Assembly: GCA_022784805.1 (NCBI GenBank)
Contig: JALFYG010000064.1
Coordinates: forward strand, 1-16,481
Source of the DNA: Spirochaetales bacterium
GTDB taxonomy: Bacteria; Spirochaetota; Spirochaetia; Sphaerochaetales; Sphaerochaetaceae
Reading direction: 5' to 3'
DNA: 16,481 nt
Part shown: positions 1 to 6,448 of the stretch, piece by piece
How positions within the stretch are numbered: the first letter of the stretch is position 1
Layout: the number at the start of each line of letters is the position of its first letter
The notes under the pieces: model-generated
Told to the model about the DNA's origin: nothing
The model's database searches: none
Seen by the model: only the letters and a program-made list of their open reading frames with translations
Position numbers and translations under genes: made by a program

Positions 1-63
1 TCTTCTATCTCTGGTCTGTTTCAGAGTTGTCTTTATGGCTTCATTCTTTACCTGTCTGTCCAT
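1..63 (-). CDS. N-terminal fragment of probable TnpB-like (IS200/IS605 OrfB) protein
   Basis: Reading leftwards from an ATG at 63, 21 codons stay open to the window edge and read MDRQVKNEAIKTTLKQTRDR, then R. The string 'IKTTLKQTRDRR' resembles the opening of many TnpB/OrfB proteins of IS200/IS605 elements, which typically begin with an 'IK-x-TL-x-x-TR-x-x-R' segment before the RuvC-like nuclease body. That comparison is from memory; only 21 residues are visible and no catalytic motif is included. No clear Shine-Dalgarno precedes the ATG. The stop codon of the zinc-ribbon gene lies 15 nt upstream on the same strand, so both may be co-transcribed. It could equally be an unrelated protein. Confidence 0.4.
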   Translation of the reverse strand, partial: MDRQVKNEAIKTTLKQTRDRR

Positions 64-78
64 GATTTATTATAGCAT

Positions 79-273
79 TTATAACGATTTATAACAATTG
101 AGGCATTCATTTTTCAGCCTTGCATCCTCCACCTTGAAAGGTGGAAGCTTTACGGCTGTTTTTCTGTAAATGATATCACAAATAAGGAACCAGAAGCATC
201 CATGCTTACTTCGTTCATCTGATAATTGTACTCTATAGCTACCACACTTGGGACACCTTGCGTTAATGCTCAC
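79..273 (-). CDS. Small zinc-ribbon protein (64 aa)
   Basis: The predicted 64-residue protein has a CPKCGS motif at residues 8-13 and a second CLNC pair near residues 58-61. Together these form a four-cysteine zinc-ribbon-type metal site. Between them lies a hydrophobic patch (GCFWFLICDIIY). Small bacterial proteins with the layout 'CPKCGS-x-x-VQ ... hydrophobic ... C-x-x-C' are common, but their role is unknown. The start is GTG at 273, with a purine-rich AGAGGAAGGAG stretch just upstream on the minus strand. The gene lies divergently from the MoxR gene and directly upstream of the possible TnpB fragment. I judge it real because of the paired CxxC motifs and ribosome-binding sequence, but the hydrophobic middle is short and the gene may be a shortened family member. 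Confidence 0.55.
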   Translation of the reverse strand: MSINARCPKCGSYRVQLSDERSKHGCFWFLICDIIYRKTAVKLPPFKVEDARLKNECLNCYKSL

Positions 274-286
274 AAGCTCCTTCCTC

Positions 287-315
287 TTAACAAAAGCACC
301 TTCTTACCTTATCCT
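287..315 (+). promoter_or_regulatory. Putative sigma-70 promoter of the MoxR operon, possibly leaderless
   Basis: A -35-like TTAACA (287-292) and a -10-like TATCCT (310-315) are separated by exactly 17 nt. Transcription would be expected to begin about seven bases after the -10 box, which is at or next to the ATG at 322. No Shine-Dalgarno-like sequence lies before that ATG. The spacing is seen directly; promoter activity and a leaderless message are inference. Confidence 0.4.
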
Positions 316-321
316 ATTTTC

Positions 322-1254
322 ATGGACAAAGGTAGAGAAATAGCAGAAAGAATCAAGGATAATATCAAAAGAGTAATAGTGGGAAAAGATGAGACCATCT
401 CCCTCTTGATCACCTCCTTGATTTCAAATGGTCATGTACTCTTATTGGATATGCCTGGAACAGGTAAGACAAAGCTTGCAAAAAGCTTGGCCAAGAGTAT
501 GGATTTGGACTATGGAAGAATCCAGTTTACTCCGGATCTTCTTCCTTCAGATATCTTGGGCTTAAACTATTTCTCTCAAAAAGAAGGGGAGTTTATTTTC
601 AGAAAGGGTCCTGTCTTTACATCCATCCTTCTTGCTGATGAAATCAACAGAGCCACCCCAAGGACTCAGTCCAGTCTCCTGGAGTGTATGGAGGAGCATC
701 AAGTCACAATTGATGGAGAGACAAGAAAACTCTCCGATCCTTTCTTTGTCATCGCCACAGAAAACCCAATAGAGACAGCAGGAACCTATCCTCTTCCAGA
801 GGCTCAGACTGACAGATTCTTCATGGTTCTTGAGATGGGGTATCCGACAAAGGAAGAGGAAATCAACATTCTTTCCAGGTTTTCCACAACAGATCCTCTC
901 GATACATTGGAAAGCGTCTGCACAAAAGAGGACTTGGACCAGATGAAGAAAGAGGCGGAAGAAGTCTATATTCATCCAGTAGTCTTGGATTACATGGCAT
1001 CCATTGCAGAAGCTACAAGAGAAAGAGACGGAATGGGGATCAGTCCTAGAGGAACACTGGCTTTGATGAGAGGAAGCAGAGCTTGGGCGATGCTTGAGGG
1101 CTCTGATTATGTGACTCCTTCCCATGTAAAGAGCGTTGCGCCATATATTCTCTCCCATAGAATGGGAAAAGATATTAAGCGAGGACGAAAAGAGATAATG
1201 TCCATTCTCTCTTCTCTTCCTGTCCCCACAGAGGAGTGGGGGAAAAGACAGTGA
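322..1254 (+). CDS. MoxR-family AAA+ ATPase
   Basis: This 310-residue AAA+ ATPase of the MoxR family is predicted to remodel or mature partner proteins using ATP. Visible motifs are the Walker A DMPGTGKT (residues 43-50), Walker B LLADEINRA (103-111), sensor-1 IATENP (144-149) and the arginine-finger region AQTDRF (161-166). A C-terminal lid domain has the family's 'GISPRGTLALMRGSRAWAML' type segment. The open frame extends upstream to a TTG at 226. I chose ATG 322 because family members begin about 20 residues before the 'VIVGKDE' segment and because the upstream part overlaps the zinc-ribbon gene. The next gene starts inside its stop codon, and DUF58 proteins are the usual partners of MoxR, so the two very likely work together. 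The true client is unknown. Confidence 0.93.
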   Translation: MDKGREIAERIKDNIKRVIVGKDETISLLITSLISNGHVLLLDMPGTGKTKLAKSLAKSMDLDYGRIQFTPDLLPSDILGLNYFSQKEGEFIFRKGPVFTSILLADEINRATPRTQSSLLECMEEHQVTIDGETRKLSDPFFVIATENPIETAGTYPLPEAQTDRFFMVLEMGYPTKEEEINILSRFSTTDPLDTLESVCTKEDLDQMKKEAEEVYIHPVVLDYMASIAEATRERDGMGISPRGTLALMRGSRAWAMLEGSDYVTPSHVKSVAPYILSHRMGKDIKRGRKEIMSILSSLPVPTEEWGKRQ

Positions 1255-2318
1255 AGTTTTTCCTTCTTCCTTTAACACTTCTTATTCTATTTATTCTTGA
1301 AAGAGCTTTCTTCAGGAGATACTGGAGAAAAGGTCTGGATGTTTTAGTGACCTTTTCTGAGAACACTGTCAGAAGCGGTGATAGTGTTGTGGTGAAGGAA
1401 AGAAGTGATAACCGCAAGAGAATTCCTTTGTCTTTTTTAAGCGTAGAATGGGGGATGGAGAGACTCTGTACCCAATATAAAGAGAATGAAAGAGTCTTTG
1501 TCGTATCCTCATCTTTCTCTCTTCCTTCTTTTAGTACTGTCAAAAGAAAGAAGGCTATCAATGGTTTAAAAAGAGGAATATATACAATAAATAATGGTAA
1601 AGTGACATCTTCAGACCTTTTTTCTTCTGAGGAGTATTCTTATCCACTCTATTCGAATTCGACTCTCTGTGTCCTTCCTGGAAGGAAGAGAGCCTTTTCT
1701 TCTTCCTATGCATACAAGGGATTTCTTGGGACTGTTTTAAGCTCCAAGATGAATCAGGAAGATCCCTTTGAAATAAAAGCCATCAGGCCATACTTCCCCA
1801 CAGACAGTATGAGAGTGGTCAACTGGAAGGCAAGTGCAAAGACCGGTAGCCTGAAGGTAAACCAATACGAATGGACTACAGACGAAAGCGTTATGGTTAT
1901 GGTGGATCTTTCAAGAGGGGAAGAGGAAGAGAGGGAGGCTCTGATAGAGTATGTCTCTTCTTTCTGTGCTCTGATTCTTGAAAGAGGGGTATCTCTTTCT
2001 TTGGTGACCAATGGGCGTGATTACTTAGACGGAACTTTTGTAAAAGTCGGGGAAGGAAGCGGAAGCGGGCATATAGACTCTGTGGACAGGGCCCTTTCGA
2101 CTATAAAGGTCACTTCCTCTGACAATAACTCGTTTTCTTCTCTTTTGGAGAATACTTTAAAAAGGGACTTGAAGTGTGTCCCTGTATTTTTCTCTGTCTC
2201 CCTTGAAGAGTCTGAGATAGATGACTTCTTCTCCCGTTCATCAGAGGAAGGAGCAGTCTTTATGCTCCATGGAAAAGAGAGGGAGCGCGTGTTTCTATTG
2301 GAGGAAGGGGATGAATAA
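1251..2318 (+). CDS. DUF58-domain protein (MoxR partner)
   Basis: The product is about 355 residues. One hydrophobic N-terminal segment (residues 2-16) is followed by a long charged, serine-rich region and a DUF58 core. The core signature is at about residues 175-220: 'IKAIRPYFPTDSMRVVNWKA', then SAKTGSLKVNQYE, then a hydrophobic strand ending in VDLSRG. This corresponds to the family's 'R-x-Y-x-x-G-D-x-x-R-x-I-x-W-x-A-S-A-R-x-x-x-L' pattern, with PTD replacing the usual GD. DUF58 proteins have a von Willebrand A-like fold and are nearly always encoded beside MoxR. I chose GTG 1251 because it overlaps the previous stop as GTGA and has a GGGGGAA ribosome-binding sequence at good distance. GTG 1236, in the same frame, is the alternative. 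It is translationally coupled on both sides; biochemical role unknown. Confidence 0.88.
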   Translation: MKFFLLPLTLLILFILERAFFRRYWRKGLDVLVTFSENTVRSGDSVVVKERSDNRKRIPLSFLSVEWGMERLCTQYKENERVFVVSSSFSLPSFSTVKRKKAINGLKRGIYTINNGKVTSSDLFSSEEYSYPLYSNSTLCVLPGRKRAFSSSYAYKGFLGTVLSSKMNQEDPFEIKAIRPYFPTDSMRVVNWKASAKTGSLKVNQYEWTTDESVMVMVDLSRGEEEEREALIEYVSSFCALILERGVSLSLVTNGRDYLDGTFVKVGEGSGSGHIDSVDRALSTIKVTSSDNNSFSSLLENTLKRDLKCVPVFFSVSLEESEIDDFFSRSSEEGAVFMLHGKERERVFLLEEGDE

Positions 2319-3516
2319 GGAGATTAAAAGATACAATCTTTCCCTCTCTATAATGGGATATATCAACGCTTCTCTTATAGTTCTTTCTTTGAACTCAATA
2401 GTGGTGTTGAACTTTCCGGAGTATGAAGGAGCCCTTCATATCTGGAACATATTTGGTGTCCTTATCCCTCTTATTCCTTTGATGGTTGCAGCAGAGAGAA
2501 AGGGAAAAAAGAAGGGATGGAAGGTAATTCTTCTATTGTTGACCCTTCTTTCCATTGTCTTACCTCAGGGGAATGTTGCCAAAACAGGTTGGGCCATTTC
2601 TCTCTTTGTCTTTATGCTTCCAGCCCTCTTTGCTCCCCGTCCCGGAGGAAAACTCTTAATGACCAGACCTTATATATGGCATGGCTTGGTGTTTTTGGTG
2701 TCCTATGGAATAGGGGTAATAAGCGGATCTATATCATTAATGTCCCTGGAAGTGGTGATCATCTATATCTTCTTTGTCATCTGGGTGCTGACCATTAACA
2801 TAAATGGGTGTTTGAAAAAGATAAGGGAAGAGAAGGGAGACGTGGAAGTGGACTCCATTCTCAAGCAAAATAGGCGTGAGATCATCCTCTTTGTAATCAT
2901 TTTCACCCTTCTTTCTCTTTTTCTTCCCTTTGTACTGGAGAACCTGGATGGAGAAAGAGAAGAGACAAGTGTCGTCTATGAATGGGGGGAAGAGGGAGAA
3001 ACAGAAGAGGAGGATGACTTCTATCAACCGATATCAAGAGATAAGGGTGTGAGCAAGGAAAGCAAAGCTTTTGACCTTACTCTCATAGGCAATATCCTCA
3101 TGTGGATGTTTATTGCCGCAGTACTAGGTTTTCTCTTTTTGGAACTCTTTGTGGTAATCAAAAGAATAAGGGATATTGACGGAAGAAAGCAGAATCATAG
3201 GGACCAGTTCACAGAAGATTTCACCGTTGAAGTCATAATGGAAAGGGATAAAGAGAAGAAAAGAAAGATAAAGTTATTCCTCTCCCCTGAAGAAAAGGTC
3301 AGACGATTATATAAGAAGTCTGTAGAGAAGATGGGAAAGGGAGAAAATCTTTCTGCATTGACCACGAAAGAGATTCATGAAGAAGTTCTTTCCTTCTCTT
3401 CCTATAAGTTTTCGTCTATCTATGAAGACGCCAGGTATTCTGAGAAAGAAACCAATAGTGAGGATTATGAGGCGATGAAGGCTTCTTTGGAGAAGCAAAA
3501 AAAGAGCAGCAAATAA
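2311..3516 (+). CDS. Polytopic membrane protein with DUF4129-like C-terminal domain
   Basis: This protein of about 401 residues has roughly eight predicted membrane segments (about 14-36, 42-60, 71-86, 93-109, 122-140, 146-164, 190-209 and 257-284). An acidic loop (about 211-256, rich in Glu) lies before the last one, and a basic cytoplasmic tail follows it. The tail segment 328-378 (EKVRRLYKKSVEKM ... ALTTKEIHEEV ... IYEDARYS) resembles DUF4129, the C-terminal domain of TgpA-type transglutaminase-like proteins that often follow MoxR and DUF58 genes. I see no Cys-His-Asp transglutaminase core between the helices and the tail. ATG 2311 overlaps the DUF58 stop by 8 nt and has GGAGGAAGGGG directly upstream. 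The upstream in-frame extension to 2221 lies inside DUF58 and is rejected. The function is inferred only from context. Confidence 0.75.
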   Translation: MNKEIKRYNLSLSIMGYINASLIVLSLNSIVVLNFPEYEGALHIWNIFGVLIPLIPLMVAAERKGKKKGWKVILLLLTLLSIVLPQGNVAKTGWAISLFVFMLPALFAPRPGGKLLMTRPYIWHGLVFLVSYGIGVISGSISLMSLEVVIIYIFFVIWVLTININGCLKKIREEKGDVEVDSILKQNRREIILFVIIFTLLSLFLPFVLENLDGEREETSVVYEWGEEGETEEEDDFYQPISRDKGVSKESKAFDLTLIGNILMWMFIAAVLGFLFLELFVVIKRIRDIDGRKQNHRDQFTEDFTVEVIMERDKEKKRKIKLFLSPEEKVRRLYKKSVEKMGKGENLSALTTKEIHEEVLSFSSYKFSSIYEDARYSEKETNSEDYEAMKASLEKQKKSSK

Positions 3517-3608
3517 TCCTGGTCACATACATAATCCTCTGACCGTTGCTACATTCCTGTCCTGGCGGGGTTGGGAGGCATGCATTGCCTGGTATCTGCT
3601 GCAGGATT
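3515..3608 (-). ncRNA. ffs: Signal recognition particle RNA (4.5S type)
   Basis: On the minus strand the 94-nt sequence begins AATCCTG (3608-3602) and ends CAGGATT (3521-3515), which are perfect complements and close the molecule. The tip reads CAGG-ACA-GGAA-UGU-AGCA. This is the bacterial SRP domain IV arrangement: a CAGG/AGCA symmetric internal loop, a 3-bp helix and a GGAA tetraloop. The helix is ACA/UGU instead of the UCC/GGA of E. coli, which is a compensatory change that keeps pairing. AUGCAU and AUGUAU, plus CCUC and GAGG, can pair in the middle of the arm. The RNA would bind Ffh and direct membrane-protein targeting. A run of seven T residues follows on the minus strand (3503-3497), inside the end of the convergent membrane-protein gene. 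The exact ends are estimated from the helix. Confidence 0.87.
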
Positions 3609-3625
3609 CATTGTGAATGATTTTT
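3608..3625 (+). terminator. Weak possible plus-strand terminator after the MoxR operon
   Basis: TCATT (3608-3612) and AATGA (3616-3620) can form a 5-bp stem with a GTG loop, followed at once by five T residues (3621-3625). The stem is short and AT-rich, so it would be weak. The SRP RNA gene read antisense just before it also forms a strong hairpin that could help stop transcripts leaving the MoxR operon. Confidence 0.25.
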
Positions 3626-3826
3626 CCTTTTGAGTAAAGAGGGGCGAAAAGGGTCTTTGTTGGGTAAAAATCCGTTTTTTACAAAAAGGATATCTGTATT
3701 ATCTTTAAGATTTTCATAAAGAATAGATGATAAGGGGGGATCTTTCTGTCACCTCAGACTTGAAGTGTCAAAAAATGTTTGAAATTGCGAAAAATTTGAA
3801 GTATTTTGACCAAAGAGTGAAAACGG
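3609..3826. other. Intergenic region between SRP RNA gene and transporter operon
   Basis: No open frame of convincing composition is visible. The stretch must hold the minus-strand promoter of the SRP RNA. A TTTACT and a CACAAT spaced by 17 nt can be found there, but their distance to the expected RNA end is too short to be confident. The right end holds the plus-strand promoter of the transporter operon and three TTGAA copies (3760, 3779, 3796). I recognised no riboswitch. Confidence 0.4.
3779..3807 (+). promoter_or_regulatory. Putative sigma-70 promoter of the transporter operon
   Basis: TTGAAA (3779-3784) and TATTTT (3802-3807) are separated by exactly 17 nt, giving good matches to -35 and -10 elements. 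The predicted start near 3814 leaves a leader of only about 13 nt before ATG 3827. If the later ATG at 3869 is used, the leader is about 55 nt. TTGAA recurs at 3760 and 3796 on either side of the -35 box, which may mark a regulator site; this is inference. Confidence 0.5.
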
Positions 3827-4462
3827 ATGATAGAATTATCAAACCAAAAGGGGAAGACGACTGACAGTATGGGTGCAGATTCAGGATTAAAACGATACCA
3901 ATCGATGGATTTGTTGATTTGGACCGTACTGCTTTTTGTTTTCGAGACAATTGTAGTTAAAGCCGGAACAGTATGGTTTAGATCCCAGCCGTGGACGCTA
4001 TCCTTGGTTCCAGCATTGACAGCAATCGTCTACATGAGGTGGGGTATCTACGGAGTATTCTACAGCGCATTGGGAGGTGTGGCCATTTGCTTCGCATCAA
4101 AGGCTGATACTATCCAATATGTAGTTTACATCCTTGGTAACCTCTTCTCTGCTGCATCTCTTTTGATGGTTAAGAAGATGGGAAAAGAAAAGATACGTGG
4201 AGTTGTTTTCTTTTCTCTTTTATACGCTACCGTCGTATTTCTTCTTATGGCCGTTGGCCGAGGTGTAGTGTCTGTGATACTCGGAAAGGGTTTCGGAGCC
4301 ATAGTCGATTTTTTGACTACCGATATTCTATCTTGGGTATTTGCACTTGTTATTGTTTGGATAGCCAGAAGACTTGATGGTGTGTTCGAGGATCAGGTTT
4401 CGTATCTCGTGCGACTCAAGTCTGAAGAGGAAAAGGAAAAGGGAGGGAAAGATGAAGGCTAA
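3827..4462 (+). CDS. ECF S-component-like integral membrane protein
   Basis: The protein has 211 residues and about six hydrophobic segments (about 28-46, 56-70, 73-90, 97-115, 124-155 and 163-182), with a hydrophilic N-terminus and a Lys/Glu-rich tail. Its size, six-helix layout and the central 'YMRWGIYGVFYSALGGVA' stretch recall the substrate-binding S components of energy-coupling factor transporters. Such proteins bind a small solute and associate with membrane partners. I cannot identify a known S-component subtype, and no ECF T component is nearby, so the assignment is tentative. It starts the transporter operon. Its last 11 nt overlap the following permease gene, which implies translational coupling. 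ATG 3827 has no clear Shine-Dalgarno; ATG 3869, with AGGGGAAG 12 nt upstream, is a reasonable alternative start that keeps all helices. Confidence 0.6.
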   Translation: MIELSNQKGKTTDSMGADSGLKRYQSMDLLIWTVLLFVFETIVVKAGTVWFRSQPWTLSLVPALTAIVYMRWGIYGVFYSALGGVAICFASKADTIQYVVYILGNLFSAASLLMVKKMGKEKIRGVVFFSLLYATVVFLLMAVGRGVVSVILGKGFGAIVDFLTTDILSWVFALVIVWIARRLDGVFEDQVSYLVRLKSEEEKEKGGKDEG

Positions 4463-5504
4463 GGCTTCTGATTATCTCATCTATGATGAATCGACAGGTA
4501 CCTACAGAGAAGACCCGGAACAGAGGGTTAGGGACGACGTTGAGAAACATTATTGGCTCCATGTAGGAAGAACTATCATCAAAGACTGGCGTCTTTATGT
4601 GATGCTTCTCCCATTGTTGTTGGTGTTTCTCTTCTGGAGATACTTCCCAATGTATGAACTTCTGGGATGTTTCAAAGTTTCCGATGAGGTACTTCCAGTA
4701 TCTCAGCAGCTTTTCTCTGGTTTCTCTTATTTTAAGAGATTGCTTGTAGGAGGAGACTCACTTTCTGCAGAATTCTGGAGAGCTTTAAGAAACACATTCC
4801 TTTTGTCTTTCTATGGTCTCTGCTTTGGATTCCCTGTGCCAATCATCCTTGCACTCTTCTTCAATGAGATTAAGTCCAATGTTGCAAGAAGCGTCTACCA
4901 GGTTTTGACATATCTTCCAAAGTTTATGTCCACTGTTGTCATGACATCTCTCGTAACCATGCTTGTAAAGCAGGGTGCCATCACATCTAACTGTGGTGTC
5001 ATTTCCCAGCTCTTGGTTAAATTGGGATTCATAACAAAAGAAATGGCTGATGCAGGATTGTTGAACAATCCAAGCTTCTTCAGGGGCATTTATCAGCTCA
5101 GTGGTATTTGGGAAGAGGCTGGATATGGCTCAATTGTATACTTTGCAGCCATCATCGCCATCTCACCGACCAGCTATGAAGCTGCTCAGATCGACGGAGC
5201 AGGAAAGATGGCTCAGATGAGATACGTCGTTCTTCCATGTATTCTTTCTACAATCGTAATCATGCTCATTACAAGAATCGGTTCCCTTCTATCCATAGGA
5301 TATGAAAAGGTTCTCCTTCTTTATAACCCGAATACATACGTAACAGCTGATGTTGTATCTACATTTGCCCAGAGATATGGACTTGAAGGTGCAGCCAAGG
5401 GTCTTGCAACGGCTGCAGAAATGATGAACAACATCATTGGTATGCTCCTTGTCATAGGCGCAAATACAATTGCCAGAAAGGCATCCGATGTATCGTTGTA
5501 TTGA
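4452..5504 (+). CDS. Carbohydrate ABC transporter permease, LplB/MalF-like
   Basis: This 350-residue inner-membrane permease is of the binding-protein-dependent (MalF/LplB) type. A cytoplasmic N-terminus of about 45 residues precedes TM1 (48-63). Further hydrophobic spans follow up to the C-terminus. The EAA loop that docks on the ATPase is at about 243-262 (EAAQIDGAGKMAQMRYVVLP) and has the conserved glycine and terminal LP. The long segment before TM1 and the 'YLPKFMSTVVMTSLVTMLV' region are typical of the LplB subgroup. ATG 4452 is preceded by GGGAGGGA and overlaps the previous gene by 11 nt; the longer frame to 4374 has no support. It pairs with the next permease to form the translocation pore. 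Substrate class (oligosaccharide or glycoconjugate) is inferred from the family only. Confidence 0.92.
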   Translation: MKAKASDYLIYDESTGTYREDPEQRVRDDVEKHYWLHVGRTIIKDWRLYVMLLPLLLVFLFWRYFPMYELLGCFKVSDEVLPVSQQLFSGFSYFKRLLVGGDSLSAEFWRALRNTFLLSFYGLCFGFPVPIILALFFNEIKSNVARSVYQVLTYLPKFMSTVVMTSLVTMLVKQGAITSNCGVISQLLVKLGFITKEMADAGLLNNPSFFRGIYQLSGIWEEAGYGSIVYFAAIIAISPTSYEAAQIDGAGKMAQMRYVVLPCILSTIVIMLITRIGSLLSIGYEKVLLLYNPNTYVTADVVSTFAQRYGLEGAAKGLATAAEMMNNIIGMLLVIGANTIARKASDVSLY

Positions 5505-5517
5505 TGGGGGGTAGATC

Positions 5518-6408
5518 ATGAAAAGAAAACTTGAAACATCCGAACTTATATTCAAAATAATCAGTTATACACTTCTTACGATGTTCGCCATCTGCTGTCT
5601 CTACCCCTTCCTCTACGCCATTTCTTCATCTATAAGCGGAAGGAAGGCAGTAGAGTATTCGGAAGTCGTACTCTTCCCTAAGGACATCCAGTTTGAAGCA
5701 TTTGGAAAGATGTTCAGAAACAACATGTTCTGGAACGCTTATTCCAATACGCTGTATATCACTCTTTTTGGTACTATTTGGGCATTGGGATACTCTATTT
5801 TGGGTGCTTATGCTCTCTCTAAGAAGAGACTTTTGTTCAGGAAGACATTCAACTTCTTCCTAGTATTCACAATGTGGTTCAGCGCAGGTATCGTCCCTCA
5901 GTACCTCAACTATTTGAATACAAAGGCTGTATTCAACAAAGTAGGTATCATGGATGATAAGTGGCTCGTAATCATCGCAATGGGTATGGCTGCCATGAAC
6001 GTCATCCTCTTGAGAAACGCTTTTGAAGGCGTTCCTTCAGAGATTGAAGAAGCAGCAATCGTTGACGGTGCAACAGAATTCCAGGTTCTTTCAAAGGTTT
6101 ATATTCCAATGAGTAAGTCTACTATCGCAACAGTAGCTCTCTTCTTCGGAATCTCAAGATGGAACGGTTACTTCTGGGCACGTCAGATGATCAGTAACTC
6201 CAACGAGCATCCTCTCATGGTTTACATCAGACTTATGCTTGAAGAGTACACAGACCCAGAAGTCATGAGCGGATGGAACGAAGCATTTGCTTCCGACTCT
6301 GTCATCTACGCTTTGATTGTGTGTTCAATTGTTCCTATCCTCGTTATTTACCCCTTTATTCAGAAGTACTTCGCAAAGGGTGTAAACGTGGGTGGAGTCA
6401 AAGAATAA
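5518..6408 (+). CDS. Carbohydrate ABC transporter permease, LplC/MalG-like
   Basis: This 296-residue permease has about six membrane segments. The first is at about 14-36, followed by the family's 'SSSISGRKAVEYSEVVLFPK' type periplasmic stretch. The EAA loop is at about 178-197 (EAAIVDGATEFQVLSKVYIP), with the conserved glycine at 184 and the IP ending. The C-terminus 'VIYPFIQKYFAKGVNVGGVKE' is the typical MalG/LplC finish, including the '-KG-x-x-x-GAVKE'-like tail that contacts the ATPase in MalG. It starts 13 nt after the first permease, with GGGGGGT upstream, and is followed by the binding-protein gene after a 40-nt gap. The two permeases would form the heterodimeric channel. Confidence 0.92.
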   Translation: MKRKLETSELIFKIISYTLLTMFAICCLYPFLYAISSSISGRKAVEYSEVVLFPKDIQFEAFGKMFRNNMFWNAYSNTLYITLFGTIWALGYSILGAYALSKKRLLFRKTFNFFLVFTMWFSAGIVPQYLNYLNTKAVFNKVGIMDDKWLVIIAMGMAAMNVILLRNAFEGVPSEIEEAAIVDGATEFQVLSKVYIPMSKSTIATVALFFGISRWNGYFWARQMISNSNEHPLMVYIRLMLEEYTDPEVMSGWNEAFASDSVIYALIVCSIVPILVIYPFIQKYFAKGVNVGGVKE

Positions 6409-6448
6409 AATTTATTGGTTATAGTTTTTAATTTCAACGGAGGAAACT

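Noticed and set aside
226..321. N-terminal extension of the MoxR gene from TTG 226
   Set aside because: The family normally begins about 20 residues before the VIVGKDE segment, the extension overlaps the zinc-ribbon gene antisense, and it has no ribosome-binding sequence.
562..1278. Minus-strand open frame of 238 aa opposite the MoxR gene
   Set aside because: It is fully antisense to a gene with all AAA+ motifs; the translation is rich in Ser, Cys and His with no recognisable domain.
3541..3600. Plus-strand reading of the SRP region as a tRNA or riboswitch
   Set aside because: No cloverleaf or known aptamer pattern is present on the plus strand, whereas the minus strand matches the SRP domain IV structure.
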